DNA of 64,000 bases from Marinobacter bryozoorum (GTDB lineage Bacteria > Pseudomonadota > Gammaproteobacteria > Pseudomonadales > Oleiphilaceae): contig NZ_JAKZAH010000021.1 in assembly GCF_023156245.1 (NCBI RefSeq), positions 1 through 64,000 of the forward strand. The letters are read 5' to 3'. The notes below the pieces were generated by a model. It did no database searches. It saw only the letters and a list, made by a program, of their open reading frames with translations, and had not been told where the DNA came from. Position numbers and translations under genes: made by a program. Shown in pieces: positions 34,908 to 43,931 of this stretch. Position 1 is the stretch's first letter. Each line of letters starts with the position of its first letter.

Positions 34908-35147
34908 TCACGTCTCGTTATCATCCTTAAGCACTACATACTGAGCAACCTCCTCCAGAGGCACATCAAAGTATTCGCAAAGTTTGTCCAGAATGTCGGT
35001 CGTCGCGTTATACCCACGCTGATTGGCGATTTTAGACAGGGTCGTTCTGTGTATCCCGGTCGCCTTTGACACCTCGTCCAGCGTTACCCTCCGGTTCTCA
35101 CGGAAACTCTTTTCCGCCAGTAGCTCTTTCAAGTGAAATCGGATCAT
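34908..35147 (-). CDS. XRE-type helix-turn-helix regulator
   Basis: The ATG at 35147 (GGAAGGG upstream) gives 79 residues; an upstream in-frame ATG at 35195 lacks an SD. 'FRENRRVTLDEVSKATGIHRTTLSKIANQRGYNATTDILDKLCEYFDVPLEEVAQYVV' is a classic Cro/CI fold with one HTH. It is divergent from the small HTH protein and integrase. It is probably the repressor of that module, acting at the inverted repeat over the promoter at 35,233-35,278. Confidence 0.88.
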   Translation of the reverse strand: MIRFHLKELLAEKSFRENRRVTLDEVSKATGIHRTTLSKIANQRGYNATTDILDKLCEYFDVPLEEVAQYVVLKDDNET

Positions 35148-35232
35148 CTCGCACCCTTCCCAATGGAACAGTAATACTAGCAGAGCAGAAGCCATCTCTC
35201 ATCGGTTGTAGCGCAAAAGCATCAAAAGACTC

Positions 35233-35260
35233 TTGACAGCGACCTAAAACGGCCTATTAT
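35233..35260 (+). promoter_or_regulatory. Sigma-70 promoter for the integrase module
   Basis: TTGACA (35233-35238), a 16-base spacer and TATTAT (35255-35260) form a near-consensus promoter about 42 bases before the ATG at 35302. Confidence 0.75.
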
Positions 35261-35278
35261 GTAGTCTGTGAGCTACAT
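35259..35278. promoter_or_regulatory. Candidate operator over the integrase promoter
   Basis: ATGTAG (35259-35264) and CTACAT (35273-35278) form an inverted repeat with an eight-base gap. It overlaps the -10 end and start point, as expected for a repressor site of the divergent XRE protein. Confidence 0.55.
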
Positions 35279-35301
35279 TAATAGATCAAGAGGGACGTAG
35301 G

Positions 35302-35538
35302 ATGACTATACAGTACCTTACCACTCAAGAGTTGGCAGATCGTATCAAGTACGACACGCGGACAATCCGGGAACGCCTCAAAGACAACGTGCTCATTGAG
35401 GGGATCCATTACATCCGGCCCTTTGGTGGCAGAAAAATCCTCTATTTATGGGAGCCAATCGAGCGGGACATGGGGCTCCACTCAGAGCGAGACGCTTTTG
35501 CTATTCCGATGGCTAACGGGGGTGTGATCAATGGGTAG
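35302..35538 (+). CDS. Small helix-turn-helix protein, excisionase-like
   Basis: The 78-residue protein 'YLTTQELADRIKYDTRTIRERLKDNVLIEGIHYIRPFGGRKILYLWEPIERDM' has the MerR/Xis-type winged helix used by excisionases to bend attachment-site DNA. It ends eight bases inside the integrase gene. Start choice is supported by GAGGGA. Recombination-directionality function is inferred from size, fold and position. Confidence 0.75.
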   Translation: MTIQYLTTQELADRIKYDTRTIRERLKDNVLIEGIHYIRPFGGRKILYLWEPIERDMGLHSERDAFAIPMANGGVING

Positions 35539-36748
35539 TATTCGAGTACGCAAGTCCACGGAAAAACTGTTCATGGACTTCCGCTTTCAAGGGGTGCGCT
35601 GCAGGGAGCAGACTGCACTGGAAGACACGCCGAAAAACCGAAAGAAACTGACGGTGCTGCTTGAAAGAATCGAGGCGGAAATCACGCTTGGGGTGTTCGA
35701 GTACGAAAAATACTTCCCGGGCAGTGCAAACGTTCAGAAGTTCTCAAAGCACTCACCGAACCAGCGGCAAAAGGGCTCAAGGGAGGAACAACACGAGACG
35801 CCACTATTCACAGAGTTTGCGCAAGACTGGTTCGACGAGATGAAAATTCAGTGGCGAAAGTCCCACTACATCACGATACAGGGAACGCTGGACAACTACC
35901 TGATCCCTGAGTTCGGGGAAAAAGAAGTTGGCCGCATCACCAAGAAAGACATTCTCGACTTCCGGGCTTCACTCGCCAAAGTAACCACCCGGAGCGGGAA
36001 GCAGCTTTCCACTAGTCGTATCAACCGAATCATGACGCCTTTGCGCATGATTCTGGGAGAGGCAGCCAACCGGTACGAGTTTAGCTCACCCTATCACGGG
36101 ATCAAATCCCTGAAGGTGCCCCGCACGGATGTGGAGCCATTCGACCTGGATGAGGTGAAGTTGATTTTGGCAGCGGTTCGTCCGGACTTCCGTAACTACT
36201 ACACTGTCCGGTTCTTCACCGGTATGCGTACCGGAGAAATCGACGGGCTGCAGTGGGAATATGTGGACTTTAAACGCCGACAAATTCTGGTAAGGCAGTC
36301 ATTGGTGAACGGTGAGCTGGGCTACACCAAAAACGATGGATCGTTCCGCAACATCGAAATGTCGCAGCTGGTATATGACGCCCTCAAGGAGCAGCAGCGG
36401 GCGACCGGCGACAGGAAGTTTGTGTTCTGCACCCGGTCGGGAACGCCCCTGTCCCATAACAACGTAACCAAGAGGGTGTGGTATCCGTTGCTCAGGCACC
36501 TTGGCCTGCGTAAGCGCCGGCCTTACCAGACTCGCCACACTGCTGCCACACTCTGGCTTGCCGCAGGCGAGAACCCGGAGTGGATAGCCCGGCAGATGGG
36601 GCATACCACAACCGAGATGCTGTTCCGAGTCTATAGCCGCTATGTGCCCAACCTGACCCGCCGTGATGGTTCCGCGTTCGAGCGGCTTCTTATTACCGAG
36701 TTCGATGCTTCAGCGGAAACGGGTGAGGAGGTGTGCCATGAAAACTGA
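35531..36748 (+). CDS. Tyrosine-type site-specific integrase
   Basis: The 405-residue protein has an N-terminal arm-binding domain ('MGSIRVRKSTEKLFMDFRFQGVRCREQTAL', DUF3596 type), a core-binding SAM-like domain (about 95-190) and a catalytic domain. Active-site residues are Arg in 'FFTGMRTGEIDGLQWEYVD' (about 230), His-Arg-His region 'PYQTRHTAATLWLAAG' and 'ARQMGHTT', and Tyr in 'RVYSRYVPN' (about 368). It integrates or excises a mobile element. It is translationally coupled to the small HTH gene upstream and to the unknown gene downstream. Confidence 0.93.
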   Translation: MGSIRVRKSTEKLFMDFRFQGVRCREQTALEDTPKNRKKLTVLLERIEAEITLGVFEYEKYFPGSANVQKFSKHSPNQRQKGSREEQHETPLFTEFAQDWFDEMKIQWRKSHYITIQGTLDNYLIPEFGEKEVGRITKKDILDFRASLAKVTTRSGKQLSTSRINRIMTPLRMILGEAANRYEFSSPYHGIKSLKVPRTDVEPFDLDEVKLILAAVRPDFRNYYTVRFFTGMRTGEIDGLQWEYVDFKRRQILVRQSLVNGELGYTKNDGSFRNIEMSQLVYDALKEQQRATGDRKFVFCTRSGTPLSHNNVTKRVWYPLLRHLGLRKRRPYQTRHTAATLWLAAGENPEWIARQMGHTTTEMLFRVYSRYVPNLTRRDGSAFERLLITEFDASAETGEEVCHEN

Positions 36749-37052
36749 GTTCGATATCAGCGATACCACGCCAGGTTTAACGTTTGTTCCGCTGACAAAC
36801 CTTCTTCCTCGCGAGAGGAGGGTGATTCGCAATGTGGCCAGCGCGTTGAACGCAGCTTTCCAGATTCCCGAGGGAAGAGGGTTGGTACTGCACCTGGGCC
36901 TAGGAGGTGAACGATCGAATCTGGAGGCACTGGAGACCTGGGTGTGCCGCCAGATGCTGGCGCACCGGGTGCTGCCTGGGGAGGAGAGCCTCGCGTGGTT
37001 CGTCCGTCAACTGGAGTGCGCCCTGAATACGCTGGAGGTGCACTATGGCTGA
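36738..37052 (+). CDS. Unknown protein downstream of the integrase
   Basis: The ATG at 36738 (GAGGAGG upstream) lies 11 bases inside the end of the integrase gene. The 104-residue product ('TFVPLTNLLPRERRVIRNVASALNAAFQIPEGRGLVLHLGLGGE', 'LAWFVRQLECALNTLEVHYG') is helical and has no recognised family. Coupling to the integrase suggests an element-specific function. Confidence 0.65.
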   Translation: MKTEFDISDTTPGLTFVPLTNLLPRERRVIRNVASALNAAFQIPEGRGLVLHLGLGGERSNLEALETWVCRQMLAHRVLPGEESLAWFVRQLECALNTLEVHYG

Positions 37053-37320
37053 CACTCAACAGGCCGAGATTCGTCTGGCGTACTGGTCGGACCGGTTCAC
37101 CATTCTGAGCACGCAATTAATGCCGAAACGTTATTTTGGCCTGCGGGTGTGGCGTCTGGTCCTGCTCTGCCGGGGCCGACATGTCGTGGCCATCATGCAT
37201 GAGCTCCGCATGCCATCGGGGTGGTGTCCCACTCCGGGGCAGCGGGTTTCTGCGGTGCTGCGGATTGGTTGCCAACCAGGGGCGTCTACTCTGCATGTGC
37301 AGGCTATTGAGCCTAGTTAG
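37045..37320 (+). CDS. Unknown small protein, last gene of the integrase operon
   Basis: The 91-residue protein overlaps the previous gene by eight bases and ends just before a strong hairpin. It contains 'YFGLRVWRLVLLCRGRHVVAIMHELRMPSGWCPTPGQRVSAVLRIGCQP', which has a beta-rich, OB-like pattern, but no family can be named. Confidence 0.6.
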   Translation: MADTQQAEIRLAYWSDRFTILSTQLMPKRYFGLRVWRLVLLCRGRHVVAIMHELRMPSGWCPTPGQRVSAVLRIGCQPGASTLHVQAIEPS

Positions 37321-37326
37321 CCTGGC

Positions 37327-37354
37327 GGCGGCTGCTAGGTTTTTAGCAGCCGCC
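37327..37354. terminator. Strong hairpin between convergent recombinase operons
   Basis: GGCGGCTGCTA (37327-37337) pairs perfectly with TAGCAGCCGCC (37344-37354) around a six-base loop, followed by TGACCCTTTT. It separates the plus-strand integrase operon from the minus-strand recombinase trio. Confidence 0.85.
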
Positions 37355-37376
37355 TGACCCTTTTATGAGACGCGCA

Positions 37377-40300
37377 TCAACCTTCCTCCCCACCAACGCT
37401 TTCGTTGGCGCAGACGACATACGCCGAAAGCAATGCAAATCTCAACGTTGACCAAAACAGGTTCTGACCTCTGTCTAGAGCCGGTGGTGCATCTACCGAG
37501 ATATGGCAGCGGCCATTGATGCCTAGTTTCTTCGGTAGGGTTTCCAGCTTGCAGGTAATACTCGAGGGAGGGACTCCGAAATAGTCAGACCAGAATTTTT
37601 TGACCCGCTTTCGGTCCGTCTCTGGAGCAATTTTGATGGACAACGTTGTCCGGCTCTTGAGCCCTAACTCACGGAGCAGATCGAAGAACAGTCGCTGCCG
37701 TACAGCTCCACGCGGTCGGATCTCAGGTTTACTCCTTTGAGAGCTCTCCAAAGCCGCTCGCATACACAGTTCCGCATGCTCAGGGTCACGCTCAAACCAA
37801 TCAACAAGCCCCAAGAAATACTTTTCGGCGTAGTTTTGGGTATCTGGCGTATTGGGCGGCGCCAGGAATTGGCCTGGAAGTTCCGGTAAACGACGCGAAA
37901 GATCTTTTTCCTCCAGCGACCGCATAACGTCTTCTGTGCCCCGAGATAACTTGGGGCGAGGGCTAGGCGAGACAAGAGCCGACTGATTATGGGGCGCGCG
38001 CTCGCGGTTGGTTGTCATGGACATGACAGACCTGGCGTTCTTGTTCCAGCGTTCAGCGGTCTCACTGGATATGCCCACTAGCTCGGCGGCGGCCATCAGC
38101 CCTCGAGGTTTCTCCATGCCGTGTTCCGTTACCGATTGGATAGACCACAGCTGCAGGTTGTATGCGTCCATCCATCCGATCTTGATTCGCAGTTCACTGT
38201 TTTCATGGACAAGCGGTTGGTGCTCTTGCATGGAGGGAGGCTTTTTTCGACCGGCCACGGGCCAGCTTTCTGCCAATACTGCGCAAAGCACACTTGCCGG
38301 TGTTGGTGACCCGGTAAGCTGTTTACGGCTCCGGTACCTCTCCAACGCTGAAGGTGACTTATCAAGCAGTACTTGCTGGCATTCAAGGGACAACTTTGGA
38401 TCGTGCCTCTGGCTCAGATAACACCCGACAATCCAATCCATCAGGTGGGAATAACATTCTACGGTGACCTGAGGCGAGGCGTGCCCAGCCCACATCGCCA
38501 TCAACCATAAGGCTTGCCCAGTATCTGGTAAACCAGCTTTCTCCCATAGACGATGTCCAACTGCCGGTAGTAGGTCGACTCCGGTTTCGTCCTGGCGCCA
38601 CTCCAAGGGGATAAACTCACTCGGCTCCCGTTCCAGCAACCGTAAAAACGTGAACGTGACGAACGAGTGTCGCAGGTGGTGAAAACGGAAGTTCTCGTCG
38701 CCCGTAACCTGTTGGAGTAGATCGGTAATCGGGTCGAAAACACGTGAGGTGACCGCAGGCCAGTATCCTCCAGCCACCTCCGCAAACACCGGCCTTTTTG
38801 CAGCATTACCTGCAACAACGCTCTGCTGGCGTTGATAAAAGCGACGCAGTGTAGTCAGCTCATCCTGGGTCAGCAGGATATGAATCGGCAGACGGCGCGT
38901 GGAGGTTTCCGATTTTATCCGCGCGTTTTTGTTCGGACGAACCAGCAGTTCGGGCTTTTCGACGAGTGGGTCATCCAGCCCTGCGAAATCGCCAAACAAT
39001 CGGCTATAAGCCTCACCACGGCGCAGCCCCAAGCGGTAACCCAGGATCAGAATGAGCTCCTGGCACTCTGCGAGGTCGTCATGAGCGGCCCGGTGCTGGA
39101 GTGCTTCTCGTATCCTCTGGTATTCGCGAGGCGTCAGGATGCGGGCATCTACCTGCCGGTCGGCACTCATCCCGGCGATGTCGACCGGTGGGATACCGTA
39201 CCCCTGCACCAAAAACTGATGGAAAGCGGATAATCGTCCGGCACAGTCAGCCACTGCTCCGTGAGCATTGGCTACGATCTCGTCATAGATCGCCTGCCAG
39301 CTGTCCTCGTCCACGTTCAGAGGGTCGGATAGATCGTCCGCATATACGAGTATCCCTTTTATCCAGTCGAGATACCGAATAACTGAGCGGTCAGAAAGCT
39401 TCTTTTTTACCACGCCACCGTGCTCGAGAAGGTGACCTGCCCAACTGGCCATCAGTTGGAGGATTGGGGAGACATCCTCTTTGTCCACGAACGTGCTGAT
39501 GAACTCGCGGCCCACATTATTGGGTTCGTCCTTGATGCCTTTGAGCAACTCCTTATAGAGCTTTTTCTGATCCGGGAATTGACCGCTCACCCGTACCAGC
39601 TTTACGGCGGGGCTCACTTCTCCTTCCCGGTCTTTACCAGACTGAGTGCTTTTATATCGCTGATCGGTCAGCAATCGGTGCCAGTTCCCCGCAGTCAAGG
39701 GTGGTCCGATTCGATTGCTAAGCAGATAATGAACGATGGTACTTGGGAGCGTGGTTACGAGATTTGCCTCGGACAGGCGCAGGCAACTACCAGCAACACT
39801 GGAGGTGAGTCCCGCCAACTGGCAAAGTTTTTTCGTGAACTGCTCAAGCAGGTTATCAAAAGATCGATACTTCAGGGATTTGGGATCTTTCGGCCACGTC
39901 TTTCCCCATCGTTGATACCAGCGCCAGAGGAGGATTTGGGTAACCGGCGCCAGGAATACGCGCCTTCTTCGGTCCTGGTAATCGGTATTCTCGAGGTTGT
40001 TTTCCTCACCCAGGTCCAGCCAGACGATACCCTGTTCAACACCCGCCCCTGCACGAATACCGTTCGGGATCTCCTTGAGCCATGTCTTGTTGCAAACTCC
40101 AGAATGAAAACAGAACGAGAACAACAGTTCGCCTGCGTCATGTACGATGTCCGGCTTTTCTGAACCCTCAGCGCATTCCAGTCGGGCGTAAAATGCATTA
40201 TCCAATTCATCGAATTGCTGGAGGCGCCGGAACATTTCCGGATTTGCATTGGACGACTCAACCCGGCTGATTGCTATCGGTGCCGGCACAGGCATTTGCC

Positions 40301-40637
40301 AGCCCAGCTCTCTAACACCCTGTGCGAGCCCAACCACCAGATAATGCTGAATTTCTTTTAGTTGGTAGCCACCGGAATCCTGACAAACCTCCTCGAACAG
40401 CTCGTCAATCTGCTTGGCAGATAGCTCAACTTCTCGACTACCGCGATACAGTTGTGGGTACCCGTCTTGAAGCCGTTGGATCGCCGCTGACAGCCAGGCA
40501 TGTTTTTGTTTAATGCGATTAAATTCCCGGCGCTTGGCGCCCAACGAATCTTGGCTGCCGTGCTTTTTTATCGCTCTGGCGAGCTTTGAGATCGGGCTAA
40601 CCCACGGCTCATAAACACCATCGAACGTGTCAGTCAT
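37377..40637 (-). CDS. Very large tyrosine recombinase (1086 residues), third gene of a trio
   Basis: The catalytic domain is central: Arg in 'LGYRLGLRRGEAYSRLFG' (about 540), 'FRFHHLRHSFVTFTFLRLLE' with HxxRH (about 652), and 'MWAGHASPQVTVECYSHLMDW' with the His and the nucleophile Tyr (about 715-730). A complete RHRHY set is present, so catalysis is plausible. About 530 residues precede it and about 350 follow it, the latter including 'GLMAAAELVGISSETAERWNKNARSV', which looks like an HTH. Typical integrases have 300-450 residues, so the extensions are unusual. It overlaps the 793-residue gene upstream by four bases (ATGA). It is probably the catalytic subunit of an unusual transposition or integration complex. 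Confidence 0.85.
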   Translation of the reverse strand: MTDTFDGVYEPWVSPISKLARAIKKHGSQDSLGAKRREFNRIKQKHAWLSAAIQRLQDGYPQLYRGSREVELSAKQIDELFEEVCQDSGGYQLKEIQHYLVVGLAQGVRELGWQMPVPAPIAISRVESSNANPEMFRRLQQFDELDNAFYARLECAEGSEKPDIVHDAGELLFSFCFHSGVCNKTWLKEIPNGIRAGAGVEQGIVWLDLGEENNLENTDYQDRRRRVFLAPVTQILLWRWYQRWGKTWPKDPKSLKYRSFDNLLEQFTKKLCQLAGLTSSVAGSCLRLSEANLVTTLPSTIVHYLLSNRIGPPLTAGNWHRLLTDQRYKSTQSGKDREGEVSPAVKLVRVSGQFPDQKKLYKELLKGIKDEPNNVGREFISTFVDKEDVSPILQLMASWAGHLLEHGGVVKKKLSDRSVIRYLDWIKGILVYADDLSDPLNVDEDSWQAIYDEIVANAHGAVADCAGRLSAFHQFLVQGYGIPPVDIAGMSADRQVDARILTPREYQRIREALQHRAAHDDLAECQELILILGYRLGLRRGEAYSRLFGDFAGLDDPLVEKPELLVRPNKNARIKSETSTRRLPIHILLTQDELTTLRRFYQRQQSVVAGNAAKRPVFAEVAGGYWPAVTSRVFDPITDLLQQVTGDENFRFHHLRHSFVTFTFLRLLEREPSEFIPLEWRQDETGVDLLPAVGHRLWEKAGLPDTGQALWLMAMWAGHASPQVTVECYSHLMDWIVGCYLSQRHDPKLSLECQQVLLDKSPSALERYRSRKQLTGSPTPASVLCAVLAESWPVAGRKKPPSMQEHQPLVHENSELRIKIGWMDAYNLQLWSIQSVTEHGMEKPRGLMAAAELVGISSETAERWNKNARSVMSMTTNRERAPHNQSALVSPSPRPKLSRGTEDVMRSLEEKDLSRRLPELPGQFLAPPNTPDTQNYAEKYFLGLVDWFERDPEHAELCMRAALESSQRSKPEIRPRGAVRQRLFFDLLRELGLKSRTTLSIKIAPETDRKRVKKFWSDYFGVPPSSITCKLETLPKKLGINGRCHISVDAPPALDRGQNLFWSTLRFALLSAYVVCANESVGGEEG

Positions 40638-43015
40638 CTTGCAATCCCCTCGACCACCTGCAAACCGATCTTCTCGGCCAACTGACCGAGTGCACTGTCC
40701 AGAACCCCATGAAAATCGACAGGGTCAACCGCCGAGAACCTCCCCCATGGTTCCTGCCCCATCGACCAGTGCCCCATAAAACGATCAACGTAGGGTCCAG
40801 AGACGTCGAGTCGACGCAACTCACCGCGTAGCCAGTGGCGATTGAGGTTTAAGGGCAAGACGTAGGCCCATTCCAGCAAGGTCTCCATTGACGCTGGACG
40901 CAACTGAACCTCGTCGAGCTGTGTGTCGAGGTAGAACAAAAAAGACCCATGCTGTCGGTTTTCAATAATCAGTGACAGACGGTTCCTCAGCCATTCGGCG
41001 TGAGAGTGATAGGCAACCAGCTGATCCGCCAGAACCTGACAAGCTGGAACCATGCGACAGTGGCCGTAGCCATCCCCTGTTTTATCAGCGATAACCAGCC
41101 ACCGTCGTCGGTGGTTAAATTCGCATTGCTCGGACAGGGGGTCTTGAACGGCACGATATCCGCTCATCCAGAACAGCATGAGCACGACATAGTTGGTTAG
41201 AGAGTTATGAAAAACGCGGAGGCCTTCGAGGGTGCCGAGCAGATCCCGGTCATATTCAACTTGCTCCCGGAGCGCCTTAAACAGGTCAGCTACCACCGGC
41301 GTATCAATGACGAGATCTGAACCTACGGTTCCATCAAGCAATGCTCGCTGGCACTCGGGCGCTGATGCGCTGTCTGCGAGAACCCAAGACTGCCAGCGGC
41401 GAGTGACGCTCGAATACTGGTCCAGTAATTTCTGGCGGTCACAATGGTGATAGTAGATTGCCGCTGAGGCGCCGTACGGTGGCTGACGACCTGTGACAAG
41501 CGATGCTTCAATCAGGTCGCCAGATTCCGCGTGTAACTCCTCAGTGAGGTGATAGGCTATACGGGCGAGGGTGGTTCGGCCTCGATTGCCTCTATTGATA
41601 GATGACAAGAAAGCCGTGATTTCAGCGTTCGCGCGCTCGTGGCTTACATTGCTAAATAGCTTTACAGATCGCTTTTTAACTTGCCGTTTTCTGTCAGCAA
41701 CTAATGGCTCCAGCACTGACCAAAACGATTCAGGGATAGGGAGATAAAGTAGGGGTTCGTGGTCTGCTAAAACGCTCTTCCAGGCTTTTTTCCGGGTCCG
41801 GCGCGACTCTGGCTGCAGCGCTTTGACAACCCACTCTCGAGATTCTGCAACCACGTAAATGGCTGTTATATCCTGGATAGAGTTGGCCTTCGGTACCTGG
41901 CTGGCATCTCGAACGAGGCTTGTCTCAAACACGGCATCCAGATCACGCCCGGTGAGCAGGCTCAACAAAAGGATCGCTCTGCTGCTCGCACCGAGCGTTA
42001 CTTCCGGATTCAGAATTGCGGAGATAAGTGAACGAACTTCTGCCTCATTCAATGTCTGCCACCGTCCAGGCAGCAGCTGTGCGGCTCGCCGCTGGTGGAT
42101 TTTTCGATTGGCCACACGTATTGCCGCCTGTACCGGATTGCCCCCCAAGCCGGTCGACAGAGGACGCGCTGATTTAATTAGCCGCGGACCGTCCTCGACC
42201 TCATCAGGGGAGTTGCCCGCCAGATAATGCTCGGTCGCTCTCACCTCCTCAGGGCGCCGACGACTGATAACCGCGGTTTCCGGAGAGGAACCAGCATCCA
42301 GATCTGAATCAGGATCAGTATCGAGCACGTTCTGAGGCAAAGGAACAGGCCTAATCTTCCGTGGCTGGTCCCCGTGTTTTCGGGAGCGCTGATAAATCCG
42401 CCCCCCACCTAAATAAAAATTGAAAAATCTGGCGATCTCAGTGAGGTAGCTATAATCCTGACCTAGCGCCTCGGCCTCTCTCGGATCGATATCCTCCAAT
42501 GTCTCCTCTAGGCGGCTGTAGAACTCTTCCACGTCGCCAACTACGGGCGGCAGGCGATTTAGCCCTGGCTGCGAAATTAGACGGATCTGGCGCCAAACTC
42601 CCTCTACGCGGCGATCGAATATGACGACGTCCTGTGCGTCACGGGCTGAGGGTTCAAGCTTTCGGCTCCAATCGCTCACGCATACGATAATCAGGGCTGA
42701 GAGTCGTAGGAGGGCTTCAGGTACTTGGTCTCGTCGGCCTAGCTCGATGATGGCGGCGTGCTGTGGAAAGAGCCCCTTCAGACCCCTGACGCCCTGACTA
42801 GCCTCTTTATCGACATTAACAGCTTTATCTATTCGCCCCTGAGCACAGATGGTGAGCAGTGAGTCTTTATGGGGGAGGTCGATACCCAGAGTTGCAAATT
42901 CGGGGATGATTTTCGCCAGACCGTCCTCGATCGCATTCATCTCAAACCAGTCCGGGCGAGGGCGCACGAGGTCCTTCAGCTGGCCCTCAACCGTCAGTTC
43001 GACAAAGTTAGTCAT
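40634..43015 (-). CDS. Recombinase-like protein (793 residues), second gene of a trio
   Basis: Of two starts, the ATG at 43015 has AGGAGG at ideal spacing; the one at 43021 abuts the SD. The C-terminal region looks like a tyrosine-recombinase fold: 'LMLFWMSGYRAVQDPL' (Arg, about 620), 'NRHWLRGELRRLD' (HxxR, about 730) and 'DRFMGHWSMGQEPWGRFSAVDP' (GH, about 750). No Tyr occupies the nucleophile position, where Phe or Trp is found, so it may be a non-catalytic partner. The N-terminal 400 residues are unrecognised. Similar two-recombinase-plus-helper arrangements are known in Tn554-like and gamma-mobile-trio elements, but membership was not tested. Confidence 0.7.
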   Translation of the reverse strand: MTNFVELTVEGQLKDLVRPRPDWFEMNAIEDGLAKIIPEFATLGIDLPHKDSLLTICAQGRIDKAVNVDKEASQGVRGLKGLFPQHAAIIELGRRDQVPEALLRLSALIIVCVSDWSRKLEPSARDAQDVVIFDRRVEGVWRQIRLISQPGLNRLPPVVGDVEEFYSRLEETLEDIDPREAEALGQDYSYLTEIARFFNFYLGGGRIYQRSRKHGDQPRKIRPVPLPQNVLDTDPDSDLDAGSSPETAVISRRRPEEVRATEHYLAGNSPDEVEDGPRLIKSARPLSTGLGGNPVQAAIRVANRKIHQRRAAQLLPGRWQTLNEAEVRSLISAILNPEVTLGASSRAILLLSLLTGRDLDAVFETSLVRDASQVPKANSIQDITAIYVVAESREWVVKALQPESRRTRKKAWKSVLADHEPLLYLPIPESFWSVLEPLVADRKRQVKKRSVKLFSNVSHERANAEITAFLSSINRGNRGRTTLARIAYHLTEELHAESGDLIEASLVTGRQPPYGASAAIYYHHCDRQKLLDQYSSVTRRWQSWVLADSASAPECQRALLDGTVGSDLVIDTPVVADLFKALREQVEYDRDLLGTLEGLRVFHNSLTNYVVLMLFWMSGYRAVQDPLSEQCEFNHRRRWLVIADKTGDGYGHCRMVPACQVLADQLVAYHSHAEWLRNRLSLIIENRQHGSFLFYLDTQLDEVQLRPASMETLLEWAYVLPLNLNRHWLRGELRRLDVSGPYVDRFMGHWSMGQEPWGRFSAVDPVDFHGVLDSALGQLAEKIGLQVVEGIAR

Positions 43016-43607
43016 CACCATCCTCCTGCGCGAGAGCCAGTGACTCTTGCGATGTAGGCGACTTAGCCTGAGCTCGCTTCGGGATTTGGTAACGGCGGTT
43101 CAGACCGAGGAGACGCTCACGACCCAATTTCGTCGATAGCTCTGGCAGGTAACGAGCCATAGTCGCGGGGTGAATGAGAGTCGCTTGCTGATTCAATAGA
43201 TTTCCGGACGAGGTGGCATCCAGCCCATGCCAGATCGACGAAACGAACCCGGCCAATGCAATGAGCTCTCCTGTCGAGATATGGGCCGGTAGATCGCTGA
43301 CTACGAGAACGGGTATTCGCTCTCCCGGTGCCAACTGCTGTCGGCAAACCTCAGCCGTGCGAAGATTGGCCAGCACACGAAAAAACCGCTTGCCCGTCTC
43401 CGGCTGCCATACAACTGGCATATGCAGGGAGGCTGCAAGTTGTACCACTGCAGTCGTGAACGCCTCTCTTTTTCTCATCGCAGGTATTGGTGCCACCAAT
43501 ACCTCCAGGGCGGAGGGTTCGATATCCGGGATTGCTGAAAGCTCACTCACTCGGACATGTGTGAGTCTGATTCCTGGAAACCAGGTTGTTTCCGGGGACT
43601 GGGACAT
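43008..43607 (-). CDS. Small first gene of the recombinase trio (199 residues)
   Basis: The ATG at 43607 follows AGGAG. The protein has no recognised domain; 'RKREAFTTAVVQLAASLHMPVVWQPETGKRFFRVLANLRTAEVCRQQL' and 'PATMARYLPELSTKLGRERLLGLNRRYQIPKRAQ' suggest a compact alpha/beta body with a basic C-terminal segment that could bind DNA. Its stop overlaps the next gene by eight bases. It may be an accessory or targeting factor for the two recombinases. Confidence 0.7.
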   Translation of the reverse strand: MSQSPETTWFPGIRLTHVRVSELSAIPDIEPSALEVLVAPIPAMRKREAFTTAVVQLAASLHMPVVWQPETGKRFFRVLANLRTAEVCRQQLAPGERIPVLVVSDLPAHISTGELIALAGFVSSIWHGLDATSSGNLLNQQATLIHPATMARYLPELSTKLGRERLLGLNRRYQIPKRAQAKSPTSQESLALAQEDGDD

Positions 43608-43931
43608 GGACTAATCTCCTATTTGATCGTTGCCCGCTCAGAATCCCACAGAAAAACCCTCCAAAACCGGGGGTGGAGCGAAAGTTCATAATCTAAAAAA
43701 ATGACGCGTTGTTTTGCATTTACTAGATGAATGTTATGTCGGGCAGCGCAACAACATCGAAGCTGCAACAGCTACGGAAAGGCAAGCCTTGGCTGGAGTA
43801 ACTGTGGAGTGAATTAGTGCGGCGAAACGCCGGGTGTGGAATTTCGGGTTTGGCGGGTAGCCACGCCCTTCTGGATAGGGCTCAATCAGCAGCGACCAGA
43901 AACCGGGCTCAGAATAACGGTCACCACCAGT

